From Sphagnum magellanicum (taxonomy: Eukaryota; Streptophyta; Sphagnopsida; Sphagnales; Sphagnaceae), in contig CM038908.1 in NCBI GenBank assembly GCA_021904315.1, forward strand, positions 24,014,501 through 24,078,500: a stretch of 64,000 nt of DNA, written 5' to 3'. Shown piece after piece: positions 48,512 to 59,847 of the stretch. Under the pieces are notes generated by a model. That model worked only from the letters and a program-made list of their open reading frames with translations, was not told where the DNA came from and did no database searches. Made by a program: the position numbers and the translations under genes. Numbering within the stretch: position 1 is the first letter of the stretch; each line of letters opens with the position of its first letter.

Positions 48512-51218
48512 ATGGTGGGGGCGCATGGAGTGGAGATGGTGGTGGCCGTAGGAGAGATGGCGGAAGCTGCTGTGGGAGCGTTAGAGTGGAACCACCAGCG
48601 GATGGTGGCCAAAACCGTGGCCAAGGAATGGGAGTGGGCGGAGGTTGAAGGAGAACTTGATTCGGAGAGGAAGGAGAACGCGCGACTGCGTGCCACTATC
48701 GCCATGTATGAGCAGGCTTTCAGTCATCTACATGAGCAGAAAATGGAGAATGGAGGCGTGTCCGTGGAACGCTCTGTCGAAGTGAGGCTTCTGCCTGTTC
48801 TCTCTGCATCTCTTTTTTCCTAGGGTTTCGTTTCTAGGTTATCTATTTCCTAGGGTTTCGTTTTCTATGTGATCTCTTTCCTAGGGTTTCCTTTTTTTTG
48901 GGTGGCAATTCCCTGGCCAATTAATTCTGAGCTGCTGGGGTTTTAAACTCTCTTGCAAAAGCTTTTTTATTTTGGTGGCCAAATCTCTTGAACTGAAGTT
49001 TGTGTCTTGAGTATATCATAGGTAATTGCATGTTTTTTAGGATAAGAATTTCATTCAAGGAAAGAGAATTTGGCTTTGCATGAAAGAGAATTTTGGCTTG
49101 GACATCCGTTCATGCCTCTCAGTTCATCATGATCATGTTGTTACATTTTCTGAATTTGCACTTAATTCTTTCCTCTGGTCTTCTCCTGATCAACAAATGG
49201 ACCATTTGCAAGAATTTTTTCAGCAAGAGTTTTAAGAAGATCAAGGGTCTTATGTCAGCAGTGGACCTGCAACCTTTTAGCAATACTAAAATGCTTTTTC
49301 TTTCTGGAATCCTTTTGTTGGGGGGGTTTGTGACATCAGTTGTATGAGAAACTGAAGATGAATGTAGCATCTGCTGCATTTTTGGAGAAGCTAAAGTCAT
49401 TTTCACTGAATGGTGACGGGATGACATCTTCAGATTCCATCCTAGTGAAGACAGAAGGTGAAAAGTTTCTTCCTGACTCTTTTCTCAATTGATTGCAAAT
49501 CACATATGAGTGAAAGACTTCTAGGGTTATGAAGATTGGTTCTGGACTCTTTTCTCAAGTGATTGCAAATTCTGTAGTATTGAAGACTCCTCTAGGGTAT
49601 GTGAATTTTTTTTTCTGAACTCTTTTTCAAGTGATTGCAAATTCCATACTAAGTGAAGACCTCTCAAGTGAAAATTTCCGAACTCTTTCTCATGTGATTT
49701 GCATATCCTTAGAAGACTGTGAAAATGATTACTGCTTTGTTTTGGGTATGTGTTGAAATCCTGCCAATGGAATTCACCCTACCTCTAGAGTTACATGTCA
49801 GTTATGCCTGCAGGTAGTTCTTGGATCTGAACCACTAGTAAGACTTAATTAAGCCATGGCCCTTCCAAGAGATGGAAACCTTGAAGGTCAGGGGGCCTTA
49901 AGTTAGAGTTCTGTAATTTTAGGGATTCCATTTAGGTTTTTCTTGGTAATCTTGGGGTTGTTAATATTTTGACAAGCTGAGGATTGTTACATTTTTATGA
50001 GGTGTGGATTTTCTTTTCCTCTTCCTGCTTGGACTGACAGTGAATGTTGGATCCAGATGGCATGTTTGTAAAGGCAGATGTGGATGATCCAAATGGGTGG
50101 CTATGGCTCTCTGAAACTGACTTGGCCCATGGGGATCCCAAGGAGGTGAAAGATTGTTTGGGAGCTGATGGTTATGTTATGATCAATCAGGATGACATTG
50201 TTGATAGCATTGCAAGCTTTATGGCCCGTTACATCTTGTCCATCCCTCAAGCAAAGGTATCTTTCACCATTCTAGCAGCTAACTCTTCCTAAAACGATGG
50301 ACCCTAAAACATCCATTAGCCTGAGAGGAGGGTGAGAGGAGGGTGATTGATTTAACACCTTGTTCCAATCAAGCTGAAATCTTAGCAGAGTTAACGTCTG
50401 TTTACCTTCTTGTATTAGTTGTGGCCCACAAGGAATCTTTTTCCTCGCAAGGAAGAGGCCGAGGGTGTCCTCTAAGCACCAACCTGACCTACCATATGGG
50501 CTGCTACAATGCGCTGTGGACATTTTTATGGTTTGTTTGGGTGGATATTCATTATGTAAGTTGTGGTTCTAACACACTTGTATGTTGTCCTTGTGTGTGT
50601 CGGGCTGCAGAATCTGTCTGCAAAGGAACTGCAAGATGGTAAAGTTGACTTCCCTTGTGTAGGTTGGATAGTCATCTGTTTTAGTTGTCAGTAATGCCCG
50701 ATTGATTTTATCCCCTTATGGTCTTTATGTTTGCCATCAATGTGCCTCAAACAAGACCTTTTGCATCTGGCTCACACTTTTTAGATCAGGCTTTTGACAA
50801 GTTATTTGTTCCAACAAAATGAATTTGTTGTTTGTGTGTGAACAGCAATAGCGCAAGCATTCAAGAAGGTCGAGAAGAAGGGGAAAATTCGCCAACTTTG
50901 GGAAACTGGCAAATTCCTCTACACTGCTGGGTCTTGGGGTGCTACAGCTCTTTCGTAAGTTCCATAACCTGTGAAGAGTGTTCTGCTATGAAGTATTTTC
51001 AACTTTACTCATGTGATGCAGTGGACAGATATGGTACTTGCAGCTTATGTTTCCTTTGGACCAACTTGTTTGGGAGAGATTTTGCACTATAGCATGGAAA
51101 TACTGATGTGGAATTCTGTGGGATTTTGAACAGGATTTACAGGCACCCTATTATCATCCGGGCTGCATCCATGGCTGTGTGGACATCATGCTGCCTCATC
51201 CTCAAAGTTCTAAGATGA
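48512..51218 (+). CDS. Plant protein of unknown function, coiled-coil N-terminus and C-terminal membrane-type tail
   Basis: Six exons: 48512-48781, 49340-49457, 50057-50256, 50611-50638, 50846-50954, 51134-51218; 269 residues, phases all agree. I cannot name the family; it looks like a conserved plant-only protein. Residues 1-90 are acidic and helical (AEVEGELDSERKENARLRAT). The middle has ADVDDPNGWLWLSETDLAHG and DIVDSIASFMARYILSIP. The end has LSAKELQDAIAQAFKKVEKK, LWETGKFLYTAGSWGATALS and a hydrophobic tail (IIIRAASMAVWTSCCLILK), consistent with membrane anchoring. The fourth exon is only 28 nt. The acceptor at 50,056 (GGATCCAG) was chosen because the stronger-looking one at 50,040 meets a stop or the wrong frame. 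Function is unknown. Confidence 0.8.
48816..48895 (+). repeat. Three ~30-bp repeats with AGGGTTT (reverse telo-box-like)
   Basis: 'tttcctagggtttcgtt' recurs with a 30-31 bp period at about 48,816, 48,847 and 48,878, just after the first donor of the 48.5-kb gene. AGGGTTT is the reverse of the telo-box core AAACCCT. The position at the start of intron 1 is typical of plant intron-borne expression elements, but no activity can be claimed. Confidence 0.6.
49473..49710 (+). repeat. Four degenerate ~70-bp repeats in intron 2 of the 48.5-kb gene
   Basis: 'ct(g)gaactctttt.tca' plus 'gtgattgcaaat' recurs at about 49,473, 49,543, 49,615 and 49,678, each followed by a 'tgaagac' and often a 'tctaggg' block. 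The array begins 16 bp after the exon 2 donor. Confidence 0.75.
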
Positions 51219-52744
51219 GACACTGTCACAACACTCAGCTTTAAGTTCACAAACTTGCGCTGCTTCATCGCTATTCCATAATTGTACAGAAATTGGTGTC
51301 CATTGTACATATAGCCGTAGGCAACATATTTCTTGTGCTAGTTTTGGAAAAAGAAATTCTTGCACTTTCCATCATAGTTTGTAATTTTAGTAGTGTTGTT
51401 CACAGCCCCATCTATTATTTCTTAAGCTGTGTATCTGTTGGATCATAAGAGAGCTTCATGAAAAATGTTTGTTTTGGAAACTCTCATGTCTCTTCCCTTC
51501 ATTACTTTAGGGGTGCTTAATTGCATCAGGGATGAAGATGGTTCAGCTTTCACAAAGCTGAAAAATATGTTCAGTCCAACTTGGCTTGTTATATGACAAT
51601 ACAGTCTGGGATTCTGTTTCATTTGATTCAGACAGTGGCCAGTGACACACATTTGTAGGATTTCCCCATTTCTCTGTAACATATGTGTTTGCTTCATCTA
51701 TGTATGATCTATGTGTGGACTCACCATGGCTACTGAGTTCTGAGGTCAGTATTTTGTTACTCTGTTTTCCTGTGTACGGACCTCTTGATAATTTGTTTGT
51801 GCCACTGGTTGAATGGAATGCTTTTCTTCCTTACTACTACTGTTCTGTATATTGCCTGTGTTGTCGATGTTCACATATCCAATCTCTATTTTTCTCTTTT
51901 GCTCATGTTCCACCCTTGGTGTTATTGCTCCTAGTGATTGTTGCTTCTTCTGTGGTAAGAAGCTTCTTGCAATGGAGACTACTAGTAATCTTGTGTTCCA
52001 CCATTGTGTTGTTGCTCCTTCCTTCTGTGGGAAGAAAAGCTTCCTGCAATGAAGAGTAGTACATGGTCTCGTGTTCCACCATTGTGTTGTTGCTTCTTGT
52101 TCTGTGAGAAAGAAGCTTCTTACAATGGAGATTACATTAGTAGTAATCTTGCAGCTTTGATGATGATCCCTTCTTTGCTCCAACACAAAGTGCCTGCAGC
52201 AAGCAAAACATGCAATTCAAAGACTGCATCCAAGCTCACTCTCAAATCCAGGAGTTTCCCATTGCTTTGTGTACATGCCTCTCTCCCTGTCTCTCTGTCA
52301 CAACTTCTGAGCACATGATCCCCTGTATACAAGATGCGATGCACATTCCAAGCACTCCTCTGTCTCTATTGCATTTAGATCCTACTGCTGCTGCTGAGGC
52401 TGCCCAACAGTCTGCTACCTTAGATTGGTTGCAACAGATTCTCAGTATCAAGGAAGAAAGAAGAAGCATATCCAAATCCTGTAGATACCCAATGCCACTT
52501 TCCATCGATACTTTTCTCTAAAAGTCTGCTCATGACAATCTGTACTCATTGGGTCGAAAGAAGCTGGCTCTATGATTGGACCCAGAAGAAGACAAGACAG
52601 TAAGGTGATCTACAATCTACAACAAAGGGGGAGCAGCAACTGGTTTTTTGGATTTCTCAGTGAAGAAAAGGGAAGAAGGTGGCGAAGAAGGATTTGTAGT
52701 AAGAAGAAAAGAAGGGGAGAGAAGGAGCGGCCGGTCAGTAAGTC
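51219..52744. other. Intergenic stretch with a three-copy ~80-88-bp repeat (51,906-52,152)
   Basis: This includes the 3' UTR of the preceding gene and the upstream region of the epimerase gene. 'gttccacca(t)tgtgttgttgct' and 'aagaagcttcttgcaatggag' recur with starts near 51,906, 51,994 and 52,073. Open frames across the repeat (51,685-52,059) and at 52,210-52,521 have no domain and are taken as non-coding. Confidence 0.6.
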
Positions 52745-55700
52745 ATGGCCAAGTTTTTGGTATCACCTTCTTCTGCTCAGGGTTTGCTGTGTGCATCAGC
52801 ATCGTCTCCTTGGTTCTCCAATGATCTCACTGCTTCTTCTCAACAACAACAGCCGCCACCCACAAATTGTACTCTCTCATGGAAGCACTGCTGCTCATCT
52901 ATAGACGATGATTCTTCTTCTTCTGCAGTTTGGTTGTCTCAGAGGATTGTGGGTGGAGTCAGCACCGGCAGCAGAAGAAGAAGAGCAGCTCCTCTGTCCT
53001 TGAATCTGGTGCTTCCTCAAGCTTCTTCTCAGGCTGTTGGGTAAGTTCCACTGTTTGCGTTCTTGAAGAACCTGTTGTTCCTCCGTGTGTTTTTTCTCTC
53101 AATCTGTTTGTTTTCAGAATTGGGTTTCTGAGCTAAATCTATTCCACATTTGTTTGACTCATGAGACCACAAGTTCTTGTTGGGTCGTGGATTGGAAAAA
53201 CAACTCAAATGGTATCTCGTTGGTCTTCTTCTTCTTCCCTCAGATTATATGGTTGGTTTTTATATTGCTATATCTTTGTTTAGCTTTCCAAAAACATTCA
53301 GTTTCTGCATGAGAAGAAAGCCCTAAAGTTCATCATCACCTTACAAAATGTGGGGCTGACAACAAACAAACATTCACCTGCTGCTTTACCAAGTTTTACC
53401 ACTAGAGACACACACAAAATCTCATCAATGGTGTGTGGAGAAATCAGCAGACTTACAGCTGAAGCTGAGAGCTTGAATGACAAGTTTGGGAAGGAGGGGG
53501 TGAAAGTGGAAAGTGGAGAAGGCGGGCTACCCAAAGTCTCACTTTCCTCACCGAATGGCAGGTATCTCTCTATTTTGTCACTGCCCTCCATCCACCTTGC
53601 CTTTCTCTCCTGGTTTTAGCTTCCCACATAATATCTCGTTGGTTTGGTGGAAAATTTGATTTGATTCAAGCAAAGGTGTTTTTCTAGCCATACTCAATAA
53701 TTTTTTTTGTGAAGCTTCTTTTTGTTCATGGAGCCCCTTGAATCTCTGTTTTACTAAACAAATGTGAATGCTCATGATTTTGGTTGAGGAGCAGTGTGGC
53801 AGAGGTATACTTGTATGGGGCTTGCACTACATCTTGGAAGACAGCAGAAGGCAAAGATTTGCTGTTTGTGAGACCTGATGCGGTCTTCACAGGCCAGAAG
53901 CCAATTAGGTCATTTTCCTTCATGAACTCTTTTGGTCTGTTTTGCTTGTCTGTTCGTTGGGTGATGGCAGAAGCATCAAAAACCCATGCTTTAACAGATA
54001 ACTCTTGCCCTTTTTGTCCTCTTGTTTCTTTCCAAGTTCCTAGTTTGTGAGGTGATTGTGTAGATAGCATGCTCTATTACTGTGTACTAAGTAGTTGCTT
54101 TCACTGTTGTTCTACATTTGTGTTCCAACTCCCATAGTATTTGCTTCTGAGCCTTTGGCATTTGTTATGTGTGTGCAGTGGAGGCATTCCTCATTGTTTT
54201 CCTCAATTTGGTCCAGGAAGCATTCAGCAGGCAACCTCTCCTCTCTTCCCCCTTGAGGGTTTTAGGCATAAGGATTTCGGGTTCTGGCCTTTGGGAGTTT
54301 TTTTAACATAGGGTTTCTAGAATTGTCGTTCTTTAGGCATGTGTTCTTCTGGGTTCATTTGATTTCTAGTATGAATTTCAGGTGGTTTGATGTTTATGGG
54401 TTTCTAACTACAGGGTTCATATCTGTCTAATTCTCTGTTTTGTACTTTGCTAATTTTTGATGTTTCGGTGTCTCTCAATGAGCGCCTGCAATTTTGATGG
54501 GCTAATTTACGCTTTATGATATCTAAAAGCACAATGAATTCATGGTGCTTTCTTCATATATTTGAGATTGGATTGGCTTTGAAACTGAAGGTTAAAGTGG
54601 TTCAGGGAATTGGACATGGATTGTAACAATCAGTGGTTGGCATGAGCAGCATGGATTTGCCCGTAATGTCTCATGGGACATTTCAAGCACAGAGAGTGAT
54701 GCAGACAGCACCACTGTTGTTTTGGAGCTCAAGCCAAGCACTTATAGTCGCAATATTTGGGACTATGAATTTGTTGTAAACTTCAAGGTCAGCTTTTACA
54801 CCGTTCAGTACACTGTAGATTTGGTGTCTCTGGAATAATCCATGAGATTTTGTTGTCCCAGGTTTAGGGTTTAGGGTTTTAGGACAAGTTTTACAACCTC
54901 CGTTCAATGTGTGAGTCTCAGATCTTTTCCCTCATATTTGTGATTCTAATTACAGAAAAGAGAATGAATCAAGTTTCTCTGCAGAAGCTTAACAGTCCTG
55001 CTTGTAAGAAGGTATGACTTTGTTGTGGGTTTCTGGAAACATAGCACAGATTGTCCCTTATTTCATCTTGGGTTGTTGTTGGGAAAATGATTCCTGCATA
55101 TATGGGTTGCAGATTGTGTTGGGCAATGACAAGCTGAGCACAGAGATTACAGTCCAAAATACTGACCAGAAACCATTTTCGTTCACAACGGCACTACATA
55201 CATATTTCCGGGTAATGTGTGCCTCACATTTCCCAACCCATTTTTCCACGCAGTATCATATGTACTTGAAGTGTTATATTTTAAATCCTAAACCCTAAAT
55301 CATTGACGTTGATATATATTTATATATTTTGCATATTTGCAGGCAGCTATTGCCAATGTATCAGTCAAGGGACTAAAGGGTTGTGAAACATTCAATAAAC
55401 CATATGAGGATCCAAAGAACCCTGTAAAGGGCACAGAAGACAGGTCTGTCTTTTTGACATCTCCCAATCTTGTGCACCATGTTTTTAGCATTTTTCTTTT
55501 CTTTGTCATGGGGTTTTATAGTTTTAGAGGTTGGCATGTTTGAAAATGTTACTGCTTGGAAAAACTTATGGATCTGACCATTATGGTACCACAGAGCGAC
55601 AATCACATTCCCGGGGTTTGTGGACTGTATGTATCGTAACACACCAAATGAAGTCGTACTAGAAAATGGCCTTGGCACCACTTTGTCCATAAAGAATTCT

Positions 55701-56369
55701 GGGTAAGCTTTTTTTGTCATTCTAGGTCAAAAGATTCATCCATCAGTGTGATCCTCATTAATATTACGTGCTGAATTTTCCTGACCTTCTAGTTGAAAGA
55801 TACCAGAATATCAGGATTGGGTTGTTGTTAGTTGTGATTCTGTTTCATCCCAACAAGACTTTTTGACCTCAGACTTAAATATTGCATATTGTTGTGAAGG
55901 CATTTGCATCTGATATTCATTCTCTACCTCCACATTTAGTTATAGATGGACTTAATGGTTTGTGTTTTTCTTGCAGATGGTCAGATATAGTCCTCTGGAA
56001 CCCATATTTGACAATGGAAGCATCTTACAAAGATTTTGTCTGCGTTGAAAATGCACAGGTATGAGAGGTGTACAGAACCAAGATATTATGTCACCATCTA
56101 GTCCATGTTCTAATGTTGATTGCAAATGTCTCATCTGGTTATGGGTATTTTGTTACCTCAAATGTTGTATTGCAAGATTTGGGGTTCTGTTTTTCAAAGT
56201 TAGACCCCTAAACCCAAAACCCTAAACTATCAGAAAAAAAATTCCTTGAGGAGAGTGGTGTAACACTGAACTCTGGAATCTGTTTTTTGGGTGGAGTCTA
56301 CAGCTAGAGCCAGTGCAGTTACAGCCAGGGGATTCGTGGACAGCTCAGCAATCTCTTGTCCCCATCTAA
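52745..56369 (+). CDS. Glucose-6-phosphate 1-epimerase (aldose 1-epimerase/YeaD-like), chloroplast-type
   Basis: Ten exons: 52745-53040, 53394-53561 (start less certain, 53,406 also possible), 53795-53908, 54179-54230, 54650-54787, 55113-55211, 55343-55443, 55595-55702, 55977-56058, 56304-56369; 407 residues. It interconverts alpha- and beta-glucose 6-phosphate. Family blocks in order: LPKVSLSSPNG, GACTTSWKTAEGKDLLFVRP, GGIPHCFPQFGPG, HGFARNVSWD, STEITVQNTDQKPFSFTTAL, HTYFR, TITFPGFVD, SDIVLWNP, YKDFVCVENAQ, LQPGDSWTAQQSL. The first exon is rich in Ser, Ala and Gln with few acids until residue 50, consistent with a plastid transit peptide, as in the plant At5g66530 type. Intron 4 starts with GC rather than GT (CAG/GCAACC). 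No linked pathway genes. Confidence 0.93.
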
Positions 56370-59300
56370 ATTTGTATGTGAAAAAATCACTTGCCTCTAG
56401 TGAGTGGATAATTTAGAGGCACCGAGTTTGAGATTCTATGTTTCTAGAGTAACCTGAACACTCCTATGAAAAAGCAGATTAAAACCTTCCCAGCCAATAA
56501 CTACTTAAAAAATAACAGTCTGAAGGAGCATACGCAATTCTGGAAGATATGATGAGCAGTCTATTATGCAGTCTGAACCAGTCATGTGGTGCAGCAGATA
56601 GAATATGAGGGTTTAAGATTGAACCATCTGAACAAAAGATGTTCTCCTTGAGATAAATTGCACTTTTGTATAACCAAAAAGACTTTCTTGGGATTGGAGA
56701 GATTCCAGTTGGGGAAGTATCCACATCGCTCATCTAGAGGGTAATGGGTGTAGAGGATAATGGCTCTTTTGCCTTCCTAACTAAGTTAACATATTAGGCA
56801 CTAGTCCCCAAACCCCAGAGTGAATTTGATTGTTTTCACCTCAAACAATTGTCTCATTTGTTGATCTGGCTCTTGTTATATAGTTTGCTATGCCCTCTTG
56901 CATAGAGTATTGTTTTCTAGGCCATAAATCATGATATGTAATTTTCTGAAATCAACACTTAACACAGTTTAATTTTTTCAGTTCTTTGTTCATCACCAGA
57001 AGCAAAACTATCTTCTGACACCAAGTTCCCTATTGCTTCTTATGCTTAAGATTATATTGCATTTTGCACATTCAATATTGAAACATGTCTGCTGGAAAGA
57101 TGTAGTATCTATAGTATGTTGTTCAGCATAATTTAGACAAGACTTCAAGGTTGGTGAAAGGTTTTAGTGGGGTGTTATGAATTTAGGCACATCTCGCTCT
57201 TCTTCTTTTTCCAATATGTTTAAATTTACAAGTTATATTGTACATGCCATTTTACTGCTGTGGGTGGAGATGCTCTTGCAGTCCGATTCCTTGATGTGAA
57301 GAGGCAAGAGTGAGATAGAGTGAGTTCACCCTATGAGTACACATTGTATGAATCATAAGATGAAACTGAGTGTCGTGTTTCAGTGTAAATCTAATTAATT
57401 AGTTTTGTGGACTTCAGACCCTTGTGATGTTTTTGTGACAAATTTGGAGATACAAAAATCTTGACATTCTGTGGATGTCATAATCATCCTATTTGAATCC
57501 TTAATGATTCAATCATGAGATCAAAAAATATTTTGCATAATCCAAGCAATTTTCAGAGTTTAAAATGTTGCACAATTTCTTTAGCTTGTGCTCCACCTCA
57601 AAAGAGGTTAGAGAATGAAAAATGAGAAGAAGCTTGACATGAGAGCGCTTGCATCCTTTGCAGTTCAAACCAAAATGGAAACTGCTAACTTGGCCAAGAA
57701 TAAAATCACCATTTCTTCTTCTTCTTCTTCTTCAGTCAACAAGAATAAGGATTTAGTGCTGGATATGAGTGTGGCAGATCTGGACTGGAGTACAGATGAA
57801 AATAGGGAGCCATTTCAGCTGAACCGCAACTTGTGGTTGAAGATATGGGAAATGGAGTTTGATCCATTGAGATCATTACTTGAAGCCCCATGGCAGAAGG
57901 ATTATGGGTTTTGGTGCTTGTTGGTCTTAATTCTAATTAAGTCAGCACACTTGCAATCACAAACATACATATGTATGATTTGATGTTGATTGGGTCAAAT
58001 TGGAAACCTGCTAGTTTGTAAGGAGCTCAGAAGCAAGATGCAGGCTTCTTCTCTTCTTGTAGTCCAACAACACCATCCTTCTTCACAAGGCAATTTTGGC
58101 TTTCCCTTTTCAGTTGCAATTTGGAGGGGGGAGCCTCATGACCACACACCTCCTTGTCTTCAAGAAGAGCATGAAATGGAATCCTAAACCTTTCATATGA
58201 GTGGAATTAATTACAATAGTGAGTGGAGGAGAAGACTGAAAAATTGAAACATGATATGTACATTAGTCCTAGTAACCTCTAGTATGATTGGGAGTCTAAC
58301 TCTCCACTAAATCAAATTTGAACAACGTAGCTTGATGAAGTCTTTGATATCATTAATGTTTTGCAAGGATGCCCATCCCAAGACCAATTTCAGCCTAATG
58401 CATTTCACTTTGGAGTTTAATGTGAAGTTACTATCAAGTAGTTACATATCCAAGAATCAGTTTTTAGTCAAGAAAGACACTTCGTAACAAATTAGGTATC
58501 CACCAAATTAGGTGACAATTGATCAATATAGCACCTCAATATATGTGATAGATGATTATTGAGTGTGCAAAAATAGTTTTAGATTATGAGTATGCCAGAA
58601 CTAGTAAGGAAAGGGTGGACCATAATGAGATCATAAAGTTTGTGGCAACTTGTGTGATCCAACCATACATACTCTTGGGTGAAGAGCTCCCAAGCAACCC
58701 TTGAATTCTTAGCTTTTCACTTAAGATTTTGCATCAATTTCCAGAAGGAATTCTACATTGGTCTGGATTGTGTGTGCTTTTTTTTTGTACAGTATTGAAA
58801 AGTTGAGACCAGATCATAATCCAGATGTACCTATTTGAGGCACTTTTGGCTGCCTTTTGTATCTCTCCATCTCCCTCTATCTCCCCACTTCAATATGACA
58901 TCCCTTCTCTCCCCCTTGCCACACATTATTTTGTATTTCACCTCCACCATGCACCACCCTTTCAGGTCCTGCATTTTGCACCAAATTGTTTCATTGAGTT
59001 CACAATACCCCGAATTGGAAATGTGTCCTGGGACAAATCGAGAATTTGTAACTTTGATATAAACTCCATGGGCCCAACAATTAATGTTTAGATCACATTC
59101 ATTTCTTTTTTTTTTGCTTCTTCCAATTCAGCTTCCAACTTGTATACTATTCTTTCCTTTTCATGCGTTTTTCTTCTACTATTCTCCAAATTCATCTCCC
59201 TTTTAATCTACCTCCCACCCACACCCCCAACTCCAAACCTAAAAGATGTGCATTGCATTTGAGGCACTTTTGTTATACGGAGTTCATATAACATGATCCC

Positions 59301-59847
59301 AATTGGAATGATAGCTGGTAGGTGCTTGTTTTCTTTCTTTGGGTTTTCCTGAAAAAGACAAAAAACCCATGATTCTTTGTAAGTCTTTTCATGTCAAGCA
59401 TATAGGTCTTTCTTCTTGTTTTTGTAATCTGGAAAATAATCACTTTGCCTTACTAAAAATTGATGTACTTGTGGAAAATTGCATTTGGAAATAGTAAGTC
59501 CTTTGTGTCTTTGCCCAATGAGCATAGATTCAAAGTTGCAATTTTGGGTCCTTTGTTATATACCACCATTTGGAGCATATACATTATAGAGAGTCGCAAT
59601 GTAGCCCATGCACAAACATACTTGAGGAACAACAAGATGCAGTTGAATACTGGAGCAAAGACATGAGAAAGAAACTAAGACTCACTTGCTCTAGGAGAAG
59701 ACATGCTACAAGACGTATCATATGATCCCCTATCCATGAGAACCCGAAACCTGACTCTCAAATTGATTGGCTCTTCATCTCTCAATAAGAAATAAGCTCA
59801 TTCAGGCATTGGTACTGTAAATCATATTTTGTTGTGGGAGGAGGTGA
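56370..59847. other. Gene-poor stretch with an unassigned open frame at 57,615-57,983
   Basis: No gene can be modelled. The plus-strand frame at 57,615 (122 codons) has a serine run from a (TTC)n tract and a tryptophan-containing part (DLDWSTDENREPFQLNRNLW) that looks protein-like, but no family, splice partner or promoter is seen. It could be an isolated exon, a pseudogene piece or chance. Other frames near 58,000 and 58,825 are weaker. Confidence 0.4.

Noticed and set aside
51685-52059. 124-codon frame with cysteine- and leucine-rich peptide
   Set aside because: It overlaps a three-copy non-coding tandem repeat; repeat units read in different frames and no domain is visible.
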